A stretch of DNA of 64,000 nucleotides from JANJUO01 sp942492935 (GTDB lineage Bacteria > Bacteroidota > Ignavibacteria > Kapaibacteriales > UBA2268), in the NCBI GenBank assembly GCA_942492935.1, contig OW818654.1, positions 2,728,001 to 2,792,000 of the forward strand, given 5' to 3'. Positions 1 to 8,635 of the stretch are shown here, one piece after another. Position numbers and translations under genes: made by a program. The first letter of the stretch is position 1. The number at the start of each line of letters is the position of its first letter. A model generated the notes under the pieces. It made no database searches, was not told where the DNA came from, and was given only the letters and a program-made list of their open reading frames with translations.

Positions 1-299
1 TCCAAAAAAATAAAAACTTAAAGATATTTAAAAATAAAGATTATAAACGAAATATTTTAAAATTTCATTTAAATTTATTTTATCTTCATTACAATTGTAT
101 TTGATTATGCAATTTTAGCTATTTTCTATCTATTGTAACTTAATTATTTTATTGGAAATCACTAATCAAAATTCCTGAAACTAATTTTTGATATTATTCT
201 CTTATAATAGTATAAATACTCAAATATTTTTTTGAAAGTAATTAGTAACTTCGTAATTTTATAATGATATTTTTTAACAATTATTAAAAAGGTTTTGAT

Positions 300-1967
300 A
301 TGAAAATTCAGAGTTTACTAATTATTATTCTCTCCGTTTTATTAATTAATTCCTGCGACAAAAAACAGGAGCAATTACAGGAACCACCTATGTCTGATGA
401 AGCGAAAATTGTTGCCGAAAGAATAAAAGCATATTCACCGGTAGAAATTGTAACTGACTTATCTGTTCTTTCAGATAGAGAAAAAATACTTGTTGAAAAA
501 TTAGTTGAAGCTGGCAAACTTGCTGATAAAATTTTTTGGTATCAATGTTCACCTGATGGTGTTCAAGTTAGAGATTCATTGCTTGCATTGAAAACCGAAG
601 AAAGTAAAGTTTTACTTGAGTATGTTATGATTAATTTTGGAGCTTATGACCCTTTATTTGAAAATCAAAGATTTGTTGGGAAAGGTCCATTAGATAGACC
701 AAAAGGTGGTGGATTTTATCCAGCTAATATTACCAAAGAAGAATTTGATGCTTACCTAACAAAATTTCCAGAACAAGCTGAGGGTTTGAAAGGGCAATAC
801 ACTATTGTAGAAAGAGACGGAGCTAATTTTAAAGCAACTCCTTATCATCAATATTATAAAGAATCAATGCAACTTGCTGATTTACTTGATTCTGCTGCTG
901 TTTATGCAGATGACCCAGCTTTCAAAAAATACCTTACATTAAGAGCTAAAGCTATAAGAACTGATGATTATTACGAAAGTGACCTCGCTTGGATGGATGT
1001 AATGGGTAGTAAATTTGATATTGTAATTGGACCTATTGAGAATTATCAAGATGAAATGTATAATTATAAGTCTGCTCATGAAGCGATGATAATGGTTCAA
1101 GATGAAGAAGCAACAGCTGATTTACAATTTTTCAAAGATAATATGAGAAATTTCGAAAATAATCTTCCTTTTGATAACAAATATAAAAATAAAGAGTTTA
1201 AAGAAGGTAATATCATTCAAGTTGTAAACGTGGTTTATTTTGGTGGAGATTGTCAGCAAGGTGTAAAAACTATAGCCGCTGCACTCCCAAATGACCCAAA
1301 AGTCGCAGATGCAAAAGGAAGAAAATTATCAATGTTTAAAAATCACATGGAAGCAAAATTTGATAAAATTGTTGCAAAAATAGGCAAAAAATTACTTTCT
1401 CCTGAATATGCAAAGTATGTTGATAAAAAATCGTTCACTACATTCGTAACTTTACATGAAGTTTCACATGCTTTAGGTCCAAAATATGTTTACGGTAAAA
1501 AAGAAGAAGTTCGTCTTGCATTAAAAGATAGATATTCAGCAATTGAAGAATGTAAAGCCGATATTCTAAGTATGTATAATCACAAATATTTAAATAGTAT
1601 TGGTGTTTATAATGATGAAGATATTATGAAAGCAATGGCTACATATATTGCTGGTTTATATCGCTCTGTAAGATTTGGAACAGGTGCTCATTTTAATGCA
1701 AATCTTATTCAATTGAATTATCTTAGAGAAGCAAAAGTATTTACAACTAATGAAAGTGGTACATTTGACATAAATAAAGATATCTTCTTTAATAAAGTTG
1801 CTGATTTAGCAAAAATGATTTTAATGATTCAAGCTGAAGGAAATTATGAAAAAGCAGGTGAAATTTTGACAAAATATGCTAACATTCCTGATGTCTTGCA
1901 AAAAGAAATTGAGAGTTTAACTGACATTCCGAGAGATATTGATACAAAATATACTTTTAAAAAGTAA
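300..1967 (+). CDS. Lipoprotein, M49 (dipeptidyl-peptidase III)-like zinc peptidase
   Basis: The 555-residue product starts with a lipoprotein signal peptide whose lipobox LINSC puts the acylated Cys near residue 19, so it should sit on a membrane facing the periplasm or outside. A zinc-peptidase motif HEVSH lies at residues 386-390. About 26 residues later comes EECKAD (416-421), the counterpart of the EECRAE/D motif that supplies the third zinc ligand in dipeptidyl-peptidase III. Family M49 enzymes remove dipeptides from peptide N-termini; this role is inferred from the two motifs. The Glu motif is closer to HExxH than in eukaryotic DPP III, as in short bacterial M49-like proteins. The gene stands alone and ends in a good terminator. 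The N-terminal 200 residues show nothing else I recognise. Confidence 0.75.
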   Translation: MKIQSLLIIILSVLLINSCDKKQEQLQEPPMSDEAKIVAERIKAYSPVEIVTDLSVLSDREKILVEKLVEAGKLADKIFWYQCSPDGVQVRDSLLALKTEESKVLLEYVMINFGAYDPLFENQRFVGKGPLDRPKGGGFYPANITKEEFDAYLTKFPEQAEGLKGQYTIVERDGANFKATPYHQYYKESMQLADLLDSAAVYADDPAFKKYLTLRAKAIRTDDYYESDLAWMDVMGSKFDIVIGPIENYQDEMYNYKSAHEAMIMVQDEEATADLQFFKDNMRNFENNLPFDNKYKNKEFKEGNIIQVVNVVYFGGDCQQGVKTIAAALPNDPKVADAKGRKLSMFKNHMEAKFDKIVAKIGKKLLSPEYAKYVDKKSFTTFVTLHEVSHALGPKYVYGKKEEVRLALKDRYSAIEECKADILSMYNHKYLNSIGVYNDEDIMKAMATYIAGLYRSVRFGTGAHFNANLIQLNYLREAKVFTTNESGTFDINKDIFFNKVADLAKMILMIQAEGNYEKAGEILTKYANIPDVLQKEIESLTDIPRDIDTKYTFKK

Positions 1968-2020
1968 AAATAATTGGAATTTGTTGAGTATTTGAATATT
2001 TAAACAATAAAATTTAATTT

Positions 2021-2060
2021 AAAGGTCGGAAAAGTTTAGTTTTCCGACCTTTGCTTTTTC
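2021..2060 (+). terminator. Rho-independent terminator
   Basis: A perfect 13-bp inverted repeat (2021-2033 with 2040-2052, AAAGGTCGGAAAA and its complement) with a 6-base loop is followed by a T-rich stretch. It lies 50 bases after the peptidase gene and separates it from the RND gene. Confidence 0.85.
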
Positions 2061-2155
2061 TCTAATATTAAAATAACGCAACGATTAGATTAATTATTAA
2101 AAATTGAAATTACTAATAATCGTCTTCGTTGAATTATGAATAATTGAATTGTGAT

Positions 2156-5100
2156 ATGAGTCTATCTTCATTAAGTATAAATCGACCTGTTCTTGCATCA
2201 GTACTTTCTATTGTTATCCTTTTATTTGGATTTATTGGATATACATTTCTTGGAGTAAGAGAATATCCAAATGTTGATTCACCTATTATCAATGTTTCTA
2301 CAAGTTATGTAGGAGCCAATGCAGATGTTATTGAATCTCAAATTACCGAGCCTCTTGAAGAATCTATAAATGGTATATCTGGTATAAAAACAATGACTTC
2401 TATTAGTCGCGATGGAAGAAGTACCATAACTATTGAATTTAATCTTGAAATGGATATTGATAACGCAGCTAATGATGTGCGGGATAGAGTTGCACGAGCT
2501 ATGAGAATGTTACCACAAGATTGCGACCCGCCAATTGTAGCAAAATCTGATGCAAATGCTGACCCTATAGTGTTTTTGAATGTAAAAAGTAATACAAAAA
2601 ATTTACTCGATTTATCCGATATTGCAAATACTGTTTTCAAAGAACGTTTACAAACAATTAATGGTGTGAGCGAAGTTAGAATTTGGGGTGAAAAAAGATA
2701 TTCAATGCGTCTTTGGATGGACCCAATGAAACTTGCTGCATATAATGTAACTCCGCTTGATATAAGAAATGCCCTATTAAAAGAAAATATTGAATTACCA
2801 TCTGGAAGAATTGAGGGTTATAATACTGAATTAACAGTTCGAACACTAGGACGTCTTACCGAACCAGATGATTTTAATGATTTGATAATTAGAGAATCAG
2901 ATAATAATTTAATTAGATTTCGTGATGTTGGATACGCAGAATTATATCCAGAAAATGAAAGAACATTATTGAAACGTGATGGAATTCCAATGGTCGGTGT
3001 AGTTCTAATTCCACAACAGGGTGCAAATTATATCGAAATTGCCGATGAGTTTTATAAAAGAGTTGAACAGATTAAAAAGGATTTGCCAAAAGATGTTGAA
3101 TTAGGTATTGGATTTGATACAACATCTTTTATTAGACAATCTATCTCTGAAGTTGAAGAAACAATTTATATAGCATTTTTGTTAGTTATCATAGTAATAT
3201 TCTTATTTTTGAGAGATTGGCGTTCAACAATTATTCCTGTTCTGGCAATACCTATTTCGTTGGTAGGTACATTTTTCATTATGTATATATTTAATTTTTC
3301 AATAAATGTTCTGACACTACTTGGTATTGTTCTTGCGATTGGTTTGGTAGTAGATGATGCGATTGTTGTACTTGAGAATATTTATAAAAAAATTGAAGAA
3401 GGTATGTCGCCGTTAGAAGCCGGGTTAAAGGGTTCAAAAGAAATATTTTTTGCCGTAATTGCTACAACAGTTGCACTTGCAGCAGTATTTACTCCAATTA
3501 TGTTTCTCCAAGGAATAACCGGAAGACTTTTCAGAGAATTTGGAATTGTTATTGCAGGAGCCGTAATTATTTCATCATTTGTTGCACTTACACTGACTCC
3601 GATGTTATCTTCGAAAATTCTACGCAAGCACGATAAGCATAATAAATTCTATAATTTTACAGAACCATTTTTTGAAAAATTAAATCTCTTTTATAAAAAT
3701 TCATTAGATTTATTTATGAAAAACCGCTGGATTGCAATAATTGTAATACTGGCAAGTGGATATTTTATATATTGGGCAGGGGGACAATTACCAACAGAAC
3801 TTGCTCCAGTTGAAGACCGTTCTGCAATTAGAGTAATGTCCACTGCACCTGAAGGTAGTTCTTATGAATTTATGGGAAGATATGTAAATGGTCTTGTTGA
3901 ATCAATTCAAGGAGCAGTACCTGAAACAAGGGCATTGATTTCTGTTACCTCTCCCGGTTTTGGTTCTGCAAGTTCTGTTAACAGTAGCTTTGTGAGATTA
4001 ATGCTAAAAGACCCCAGCCAACGTAAGGCTACTCAAGAAGAAATTGCCCAAAGGGTTACAGGTATTGTTATGAAACATAATGATGCACGTTCATTCGTTA
4101 TTCAAGAGCAATCTATTGGTGCTGGTAGAGCTGGACTTCCCGTACAATATGTATTGCAAGCCCAAAATTTGGATAAATTGAAAAAAGTAATACCGCTTTT
4201 TCTTGCAGAGGTTAGAAGAAATCCTGTATTCGCTATAGCTGATGTTAATCTAAAATTCAGCAAACCAGAAGTAGTAATAGATATAAACAGAAATAAAGCA
4301 AGTAATCTTGGTGTTTCAATTCTTGATATTGCCCAAACACTTCAATTTGCCTTTGCTGAACAGAGATTTGATTTTTTTATAAAAGATGGAAAACAATATC
4401 AAGTAATTGGACAAATGCAACGTGAAGACCGTACTCAACCATTAGATTTAAAAAAGTTGTATGTTCGTTCAAATAAAGGTGAATTAATACAAATAGATAA
4501 TCTTGTAGAATTAAGAGAAGCAAGTACCCCGCCACAGTTGTTCAGATTTAATAGATTTTCTTCTGCTACAATATCAGCAAGTTTAGCACCCGGAAAAACA
4601 ATTGGCGATGGGTTAGCAGAAATGGATAAAATTGCAAATATAGTACTTGATGATACTTTTTATACTGCCTTAGATGGTGCATCTAAGGATTTTGTTGAAA
4701 GCTCATCATCTCTAATGTTTACTTTGATGCTTGCTTTAGTGTTGATATACCTTGTTTTAGCCGCTCAATTTGAGAGTTTTAGAGACCCTTTGATTATTAT
4801 GTTTACAGTTCCATTAGCATTGAGTGGTTCATTACTTTCACTTTGGTATTTTAATCAAACAATCAATATTTTCAGTCAAATTGGGCAGATAATGTTAATT
4901 GGATTAGTTACTAAAAATGGAATTTTAATTGTAGAATTTGCTAATCAGAAAAAAGCAGAGGGATTGGCAGTTATTGATGCTGTTAAATCAGCCGCTGTGC
5001 TAAGATTAAGACCCATTTTGATGACAAGTTTAACTACTATTCTGGGAACTTTGCCTATTGCACTTGCATTAGGAGCTGGCTCTGCAAGTCGTCAATCAAT

Positions 5101-5209
5101 GGGAATAGCTGTTGTAGCAGGATTAATACTTTCTACAATTTTGACATTATACGTTATTCCAGCAATTTATTCATTCATTTCAGAAAAAACAAAAACTGAA
5201 ATATATTAG
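2156..5209 (+). CDS. RND-family efflux transporter permease (AcrB/MexF-like)
   Basis: About 1017 residues, the normal length of a hydrophobe/amphiphile-efflux RND pump in the inner membrane. It begins MSLSSLSINRPVLA, the usual cytoplasmic start before TM1. I chose the ATG at 2156 over a TTG at 2144 because it gives the family's normal N-terminus. The TM4 proton-relay pair DD (residues 400-401, in GLVVDDAIVVLEN) and the TM10 lysine in GLVTKNGILIVEFANQ are present, so the pump looks functional. Two periplasmic porter/docking regions lie between TM1-2 and TM7-8. RND pumps work with a membrane-fusion protein and an outer-membrane channel, but neither is encoded next to it; it stands alone between two terminators. 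Substrate unknown. Confidence 0.93.
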   Translation: MSLSSLSINRPVLASVLSIVILLFGFIGYTFLGVREYPNVDSPIINVSTSYVGANADVIESQITEPLEESINGISGIKTMTSISRDGRSTITIEFNLEMDIDNAANDVRDRVARAMRMLPQDCDPPIVAKSDANADPIVFLNVKSNTKNLLDLSDIANTVFKERLQTINGVSEVRIWGEKRYSMRLWMDPMKLAAYNVTPLDIRNALLKENIELPSGRIEGYNTELTVRTLGRLTEPDDFNDLIIRESDNNLIRFRDVGYAELYPENERTLLKRDGIPMVGVVLIPQQGANYIEIADEFYKRVEQIKKDLPKDVELGIGFDTTSFIRQSISEVEETIYIAFLLVIIVIFLFLRDWRSTIIPVLAIPISLVGTFFIMYIFNFSINVLTLLGIVLAIGLVVDDAIVVLENIYKKIEEGMSPLEAGLKGSKEIFFAVIATTVALAAVFTPIMFLQGITGRLFREFGIVIAGAVIISSFVALTLTPMLSSKILRKHDKHNKFYNFTEPFFEKLNLFYKNSLDLFMKNRWIAIIVILASGYFIYWAGGQLPTELAPVEDRSAIRVMSTAPEGSSYEFMGRYVNGLVESIQGAVPETRALISVTSPGFGSASSVNSSFVRLMLKDPSQRKATQEEIAQRVTGIVMKHNDARSFVIQEQSIGAGRAGLPVQYVLQAQNLDKLKKVIPLFLAEVRRNPVFAIADVNLKFSKPEVVIDINRNKASNLGVSILDIAQTLQFAFAEQRFDFFIKDGKQYQVIGQMQREDRTQPLDLKKLYVRSNKGELIQIDNLVELREASTPPQLFRFNRFSSATISASLAPGKTIGDGLAEMDKIANIVLDDTFYTALDGASKDFVESSSSLMFTLMLALVLIYLVLAAQFESFRDPLIIMFTVPLALSGSLLSLWYFNQTINIFSQIGQIMLIGLVTKNGILIVEFANQKKAEGLAVIDAVKSAAVLRLRPILMTSLTTILGTLPIALALGAGSASRQSMGIAVVAGLILSTILTLYVIPAIYSFISEKTKTEIY

Positions 5210-5253
5210 TTTGGGATAATAGATAAATGGAGCTATGGTTGGTGGTGTAATTG

Positions 5254-5290
5254 AAACATCCAAAGTCTTGGAGACTTCGGATGTTTTTGG
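5254..5290 (+). terminator. Terminator hairpin after RND gene
   Basis: AAACATCCAAAGTC (5254-5267) pairs with GACTTCGGATGTTT (5273-5286) with one mismatch and is followed by T residues. It sits 45 bases after the pump's stop codon. Confidence 0.7.
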
Positions 5291-5646
5291 GATTTGATTT
5301 TAATTTATCTAAATCACTTAAGATTTCCCCAATTTTTGGAGCTGAAATTTATGTGATATTTGAAGGTATGTACAAGAAGAGTTTTAGAGCTGATTACTTA
5401 ACCTTTGACAAGAATATTTAAGTAAAAACAACTCTCACAATCCACTAAACTCCAACTGTTATAATATGAGTATTTGGCTATGCTAATTATTATTTATTTA
5501 TACCAAATTTGTTATAATCAATAAAATCCCATGGAATTTCTTGGGCACACACGATTTTTATGGGGATTATTGCTTAAATTTGAAATTTAAAAAGAAACAA
5601 AGAGAGAAAAAAAATCGAAAAGTTAGAAAAAAAATCAAAAGGAACA

Positions 5647-6027
5647 TTGATTGATTTAGAAAAATTCAAATCAATAGTTCAATATTTTTTGCCTTCATTA
5701 TTGTTGGAATATTTTGATATAAGTGATGTATCAGAAAAAGAATCTGAAGAAACAAAGATGAAGTATCTTCAAATTGATATGGTTGAGAAAAATATAATTC
5801 CATCAGGTTATGAAAGTTCAGAATACGAATCAAAAGGCTTTTACAATGTAAAATTAATCCAGGACTTTCCAGTTCGTGGTAAAGCTGTGTATTTGGCAAT
5901 AAAACGCAGACGTTGGCACAAAACAGAACACACAGAGATACATAATGATTATACCTTTATCGCAGATGGCTCAAAATTTACCAAAGAGTTATCTGATTTT
6001 TTAAAAGATACAGGTAGAAAGCCGTGA
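5647..6027 (+). CDS. ISL3/ISAon1 transposase, N-terminal region (orfA)
   Basis: 126 residues from a TTG. It matches the N-terminal part of ISAon1-type transposases: a hydrophobic LPSLLLEYFDI stretch, then DFPVRGKAVYL and RRRRWH-like basic blocks, then an FTKELSDFL helix. It ends at a TGA (6025-6027). The next frame (+1) is open from 6005 and continues as a helix-turn-helix-like segment joining orfB. The two products are therefore expected to be one protein made by frameshifting in 6005-6024, or the element has been inactivated by an indel there. Confidence 0.75.
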   Translation: MIDLEKFKSIVQYFLPSLLLEYFDISDVSEKESEETKMKYLQIDMVEKNIIPSGYESSEYESKGFYNVKLIQDFPVRGKAVYLAIKRRRWHKTEHTEIHNDYTFIADGSKFTKELSDFLKDTGRKP

Positions 6028-6076
6028 GGAAACAATAAAAAGCATAGCCGAAAATTACTGCATAAATCCAGATACT

Positions 6077-6994
6077 TTGCGTAGGCATTACAAAACCCGT
6101 AGCAGTAATTTCAATGATTGGGAGCAGAAGGAACATGCAGAAAACTATATGTTATTCCCAGGAAACATCGGAGAATATTTGAGTATAGATGAATTATCTC
6201 TTTCACGTGGCGAGCTTTACACATTCATAACAAATAAAAACGGAAAAGGCAAGAAAGGTACTTTGGTAGCATCAATTAAAGGCACATTGGTAAAAGATAT
6301 TGAAGCTGTGTTAACAAAAATTCCATTAGAAATTAGGGAGAAAGTCAAAGAAGTAACCTTGGATATGGCAAGCAATATGGAATCAGCCACAAGTAAGTCC
6401 TTTCCTAAAGCACGTTTAGTAACAGACCGATTTCATGTTGTCAGATTAGCAACTGATGCATTACAACACATAAGAATTGGCTTACGATGGAAAGAACTAA
6501 AGAAAGAAAATAGAGCAATTGCCAGAGCAAAGAAAAAAGGGATTAAATACAAATCCAAAGTTCTTGAAAATGGAGACACTCCCAAACAACTTTTAGCTCG
6601 TTGCAGATATATTATCTCTAAAAAGCCATCTGAATGGATAGAAAGTCAACAAATTAGAGCAAAATTGCTGTTTAAAAAATACCCAAAATTAGAAAAAGCA
6701 TATTATCATGTAATGGAATTTAGAAATATTTATGAACTTAAAAATCAATATACAGCAAAAATTGCCTTCCAGGAATGGATTGATAAAACTAATGAATTAA
6801 AGATTGAAGAATTTAATACTGTTGCTAATACTGTAAGTAGCAATATGAAAAACATTCTTGGATTCTTTGTAAATCGAAACACAAATGCTAATGCTGAATC
6901 TTTTAATTCAAAAATTAAACTCTTTCGTGCAAATTTAAGAGGGGTTACAGATAACACATTTTTCCTCTTTAGAATCAGTAAACTTTTTGCATAA
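6077..6994 (+). CDS. ISL3/ISAon1 transposase, catalytic region (orfB)
   Basis: 305 residues from a TTG, but the frame is open back to 6005 and the protein is probably made as a fusion with orfA. It carries the ISL3 DDE catalytic core: first Asp in LSIDELSLSRGELYT, second Asp in the VTLDM...LVTDRFHVVRLA region, and the late Glu in NANAESFNSKIK. It ends LRGVTDNTFFLFRISK, the usual C-terminus of this family, so the 3' end is intact. It acts as the transposase on the inverted repeats of the surrounding element. Confidence 0.8.
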   Translation: MRRHYKTRSSNFNDWEQKEHAENYMLFPGNIGEYLSIDELSLSRGELYTFITNKNGKGKKGTLVASIKGTLVKDIEAVLTKIPLEIREKVKEVTLDMASNMESATSKSFPKARLVTDRFHVVRLATDALQHIRIGLRWKELKKENRAIARAKKKGIKYKSKVLENGDTPKQLLARCRYIISKKPSEWIESQQIRAKLLFKKYPKLEKAYYHVMEFRNIYELKNQYTAKIAFQEWIDKTNELKIEEFNTVANTVSSNMKNILGFFVNRNTNANAESFNSKIKLFRANLRGVTDNTFFLFRISKLFA

Positions 6995-7001
6995 TCCCCA
7001 T

Positions 7002-7232
7002 TTAATTGAGGTGTCCCATTTCTTGCTTAAATATTCTAATCGCTTCTTCCATTAATTCCAGAGGTATATCAATAAATTTATCGTCTTCGAATATGCTTAT
7101 TATTCGATTTTTTTTTGTGTCATCACGAAAAATTTCAACTTTAAGTTTATTTTCTCTGTAAAACTCAACTCCGATGCCATCTCGGGTATATACATCACTG
7201 GCGATTTCAAATCTATCTTTGTTTAATTCCAT
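7002..7232 (-). CDS. Small protein of unknown function, partner of the 143-aa gene
   Basis: 76 acidic residues, no signal peptide or membrane segment. I do not recognise a named family. It starts 10 bases after the 143-residue gene and must be co-transcribed with it from the shared promoter-leader module at 7710-7778. Its stop codon (7002-7004) touches the right end of the ISL3 element, so the natural C-terminus may have been cut or altered by that insertion. By position it could be an antitoxin, toxin or immunity protein; this is inference from the neighbouring toxin-antitoxin operons. Confidence 0.55.
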   Translation of the reverse strand: MELNKDRFEIASDVYTRDGIGVEFYRENKLKVEIFRDDTKKNRIISIFEDDKFIDIPLELMEEAIRIFKQEMGHLN

Positions 7233-7242
7233 TTAATTATCT

Positions 7243-7674
7243 TTAATACGAAAATTTATTTTCCCATTCATCTGGAACATCCAACCAAATTGCAGGTGTC
7301 AACCAGATTGAATCTTTAAAAGTTATGATCTCTTTCGGATAATAAATACTTTTTGACTCTATTAGGTTGATAACCATTTTGGTTGCTTTTTCTATGCTTA
7401 TATTAGATAAATCAATATCATCAACATCAATAGGTAGTTCAGAAAACCAACCATTATAAAATTTACTTTTAGGTCCTCCAAGTCCATATTTACACACCTC
7501 AATATTAGGACACCATTCCCACCAAGAAATACTTCTCAATATAAATCCTTCATTTAAAAGCGTATGTATAAATTGTTTATATAACTCTCTGGAGACAATC
7601 AAGTCAATGTATCCATTTCCTATCGGTTGGACTTTATATTCATCAAGTATTTTATCTAACCTATTTTTGTTCAA
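7243..7674 (-). CDS. Conserved-looking protein of unknown function (possible immunity/TA-type)
   Basis: 143 residues, soluble, rich in Trp (SISWWEWCPNIEV, YNGWFSELP, SIWLTPAIWLD). The middle segment GLGGPKSKFYNGWFSE looks like a conserved block, but I cannot name the family. It is first in a two-gene minus-strand operon and is preceded by the same promoter-leader sequence as the three toxin-antitoxin operons to its right. That placement is the only hint of function. Small soluble Trp-rich proteins of this type often occur as immunity proteins, which is a weak analogy. Confidence 0.6.
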   Translation of the reverse strand: MNKNRLDKILDEYKVQPIGNGYIDLIVSRELYKQFIHTLLNEGFILRSISWWEWCPNIEVCKYGLGGPKSKFYNGWFSELPIDVDDIDLSNISIEKATKMVINLIESKSIYYPKEIITFKDSIWLTPAIWLDVPDEWENKFSY

Positions 7675-7709
7675 TTTTTCTAAATGGTTATCATTTTTTT
7701 ATTTTGCAA

Positions 7710-7778
7710 TCTCATTTATCTACATCCCCTCAATAAATGAATTACAAATTTAAGAAATAAATATTTCAAAAGCAAAAA
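7710..7778 (-). promoter_or_regulatory. Promoter-leader module, copy A
   Basis: Read on the minus strand: a -33 box TTTTTG (7773-7778), 20 bases, a -7 box TAAATTTG (7745-7752) of the Bacteroidota TAnnTTTG type, then a leader conserved in all four copies, ATTTATTGAGGGGATGTAG, followed by TAAATGAGAT. The first gene starts about 35 bases downstream of the conserved part. Confidence 0.7.
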
Positions 7779-7850
7779 CAAAAAATGCTCTCCGAAATCA
7801 TTTGGAGAGCATTAATCTGAAAACAGAAACCTCCGATATTTTCAAAACAT
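7711..7850 (+). repeat. 140-bp direct repeat, left copy
   Basis: This stretch is similar along its whole length to 10054-10195: the promoter-leader core, the -33 region, and then a shared block GCATTAATCTGAAAACAGAA with TCCGAT after it. The two copies are direct repeats bracketing the three toxin-antitoxin operons. Within this copy AATGCTCTCC (7784-7793) and GGAGAGCATT (7804-7813) form a perfect hairpin that may terminate transcription; the right copy has lost the pairing. Confidence 0.6.
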
Positions 7851-7903
7851 CGGATGTTTTTTTAAGTGTTTTTACTTAAATTTGGTATAATGTATATAGA
7901 CTT

Positions 7904-8203
7904 TTATTCTGAAATTCTGTTTTTCAAATCCATTCTTTCGTGTAATATCCTGATAACTTCGATTTCGTCCTCTGAAACAATTTGGTAAAATATTATGTGT
8001 TTTCCTGTCTTGAATCCAAATATATATTTATTAATTCCAAAATATTCTCTTCCAATATTTGGGTTTTCACCAATATTAACACAAGCTGTTTTAATTGTTC
8101 TGTAATAATAGTCAGCTTGATTTTCAGACCATTTCGCTGAAGTATATTCCCAAATATCAGATAGGTCTTCAATAGCTTTTTGTCTAAATATTACTTTTGC
8201 CAT
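7904..8203 (-). CDS. parE: RelE/ParE-family toxin
   Basis: 99 residues. It has the ParE layout: N-terminal IFRQKAIEDLSDIWEY helix, central NPNIGREY, then FGFKTGKHIIFYQI and a final beta strand EIEVIRILHERMD. ParE toxins inhibit DNA gyrase, while RelE relatives cut mRNA at the ribosome. The R-I-L-H-x-R-M-D ending favours ParE. It overlaps the 3' end of the upstream parD-like gene by 20 bases, so the two are translationally coupled. Confidence 0.88.
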   Translation of the reverse strand: MAKVIFRQKAIEDLSDIWEYTSAKWSENQADYYYRTIKTACVNIGENPNIGREYFGINKYIFGFKTGKHIIFYQIVSEDEIEVIRILHERMDLKNRISE

Positions 8204-8447
8204 TTATTCTTCTATCGGATTTTAGTTTCTCAAGGTGTTCTTCAAAGTCGAAATTCTCAACTCTTTGACTGTTCAAGCCATCTTGGACTGCAATTTTCAA
8301 AGCAATTACTTTACTTTCTTCATTTTCTAAGAGACGAAGACCTGCTCTAATAACTTCGCTAATATCTTGGTAACGTCCAGCTGAAATTTGACTTTGAATA
8401 AACTGGTCGTAATAATTTCCGAGTGATATTGATGTATTTTTGCTCAT
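8184..8447 (-). CDS. parD: ParD-family antitoxin
   Basis: 87 residues from the ATG at 8447 (a longer reading to 8486 adds a non-homologous tail). It starts MSKNTSISLGNYYDQFIQ and continues GRYQDISEVIRAGLRLLE, the ribbon-helix-helix DNA-binding fold typical of ParD. The C-terminal half (EHLEKLKSDRR) would wrap the ParE toxin. ParD proteins usually repress their own operon, so the adjacent module at 8496-8560 is the likely operator region. Confidence 0.88.
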   Translation of the reverse strand: MSKNTSISLGNYYDQFIQSQISAGRYQDISEVIRAGLRLLENEESKVIALKIAVQDGLNSQRVENFDFEEHLEKLKSDRRINGKSNI

Positions 8448-8495
8448 TTCAATATTTTTCCAAAAGTACCCAAAAATAGTTCGCATTACTGCTAT

Positions 8496-8560
8496 CTCAC
8501 TTACCTACATCCCCTCAATAAATGAATTACAAATTTAGGGAATATTTGTTATTATTAAAA
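8496..8560 (-). promoter_or_regulatory. Promoter-leader module, copy B
   Basis: Minus strand: -7 box TAAATTTG (8530-8537); the base triplet 20 bases upstream (8558-8560) is TTT rather than TTG, so the -33 box is weaker than in the other copies. The leader ATTTATTGAGGGGATGTAGG is identical to copy D. It lies 49 bases before the ParD start. Confidence 0.65.
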
Positions 8561-8635
8561 AAAATATTTCTAATCCGACTCTAACTTTTTTTTATTATAC
8601 ATTTGTATAATTTGATGAATAATATTTTTGAAGAA

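Larger units (their letters stand above)
5560..7001 (+). mobile_element. ISL3-family (ISAon1-type) insertion sequence
   Basis: About 1.44 kb bounded by inverted repeats: ATGGGGATTATTGC at 5560-5573 and GCATAATCCCCAT at 6989-7001 (one-base gap in the alignment). It holds two transposase ORFs in different frames, the arrangement found in the Bacteroidota ISAon1 type. The flanking 8 bases (5554-5561 ATTTTTAT and 7000-7007 ATTTAATT) are similar but not identical, so no clean target duplication is visible. The insertion is old, or the exact ends are off by a base or two. Both ORFs look complete apart from the frame change. Confidence 0.8.

Noticed and set aside
1..299. Gene in the first 300 bases
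   Set aside because: No open frame with coding character; only A+T-rich sequence with a possible weak promoter before the first gene.
7831..7865. Terminator hairpin for the ParE operon
   Set aside because: The T run is on the plus strand, so it does not suit the minus-strand gene; pairing is also imperfect.
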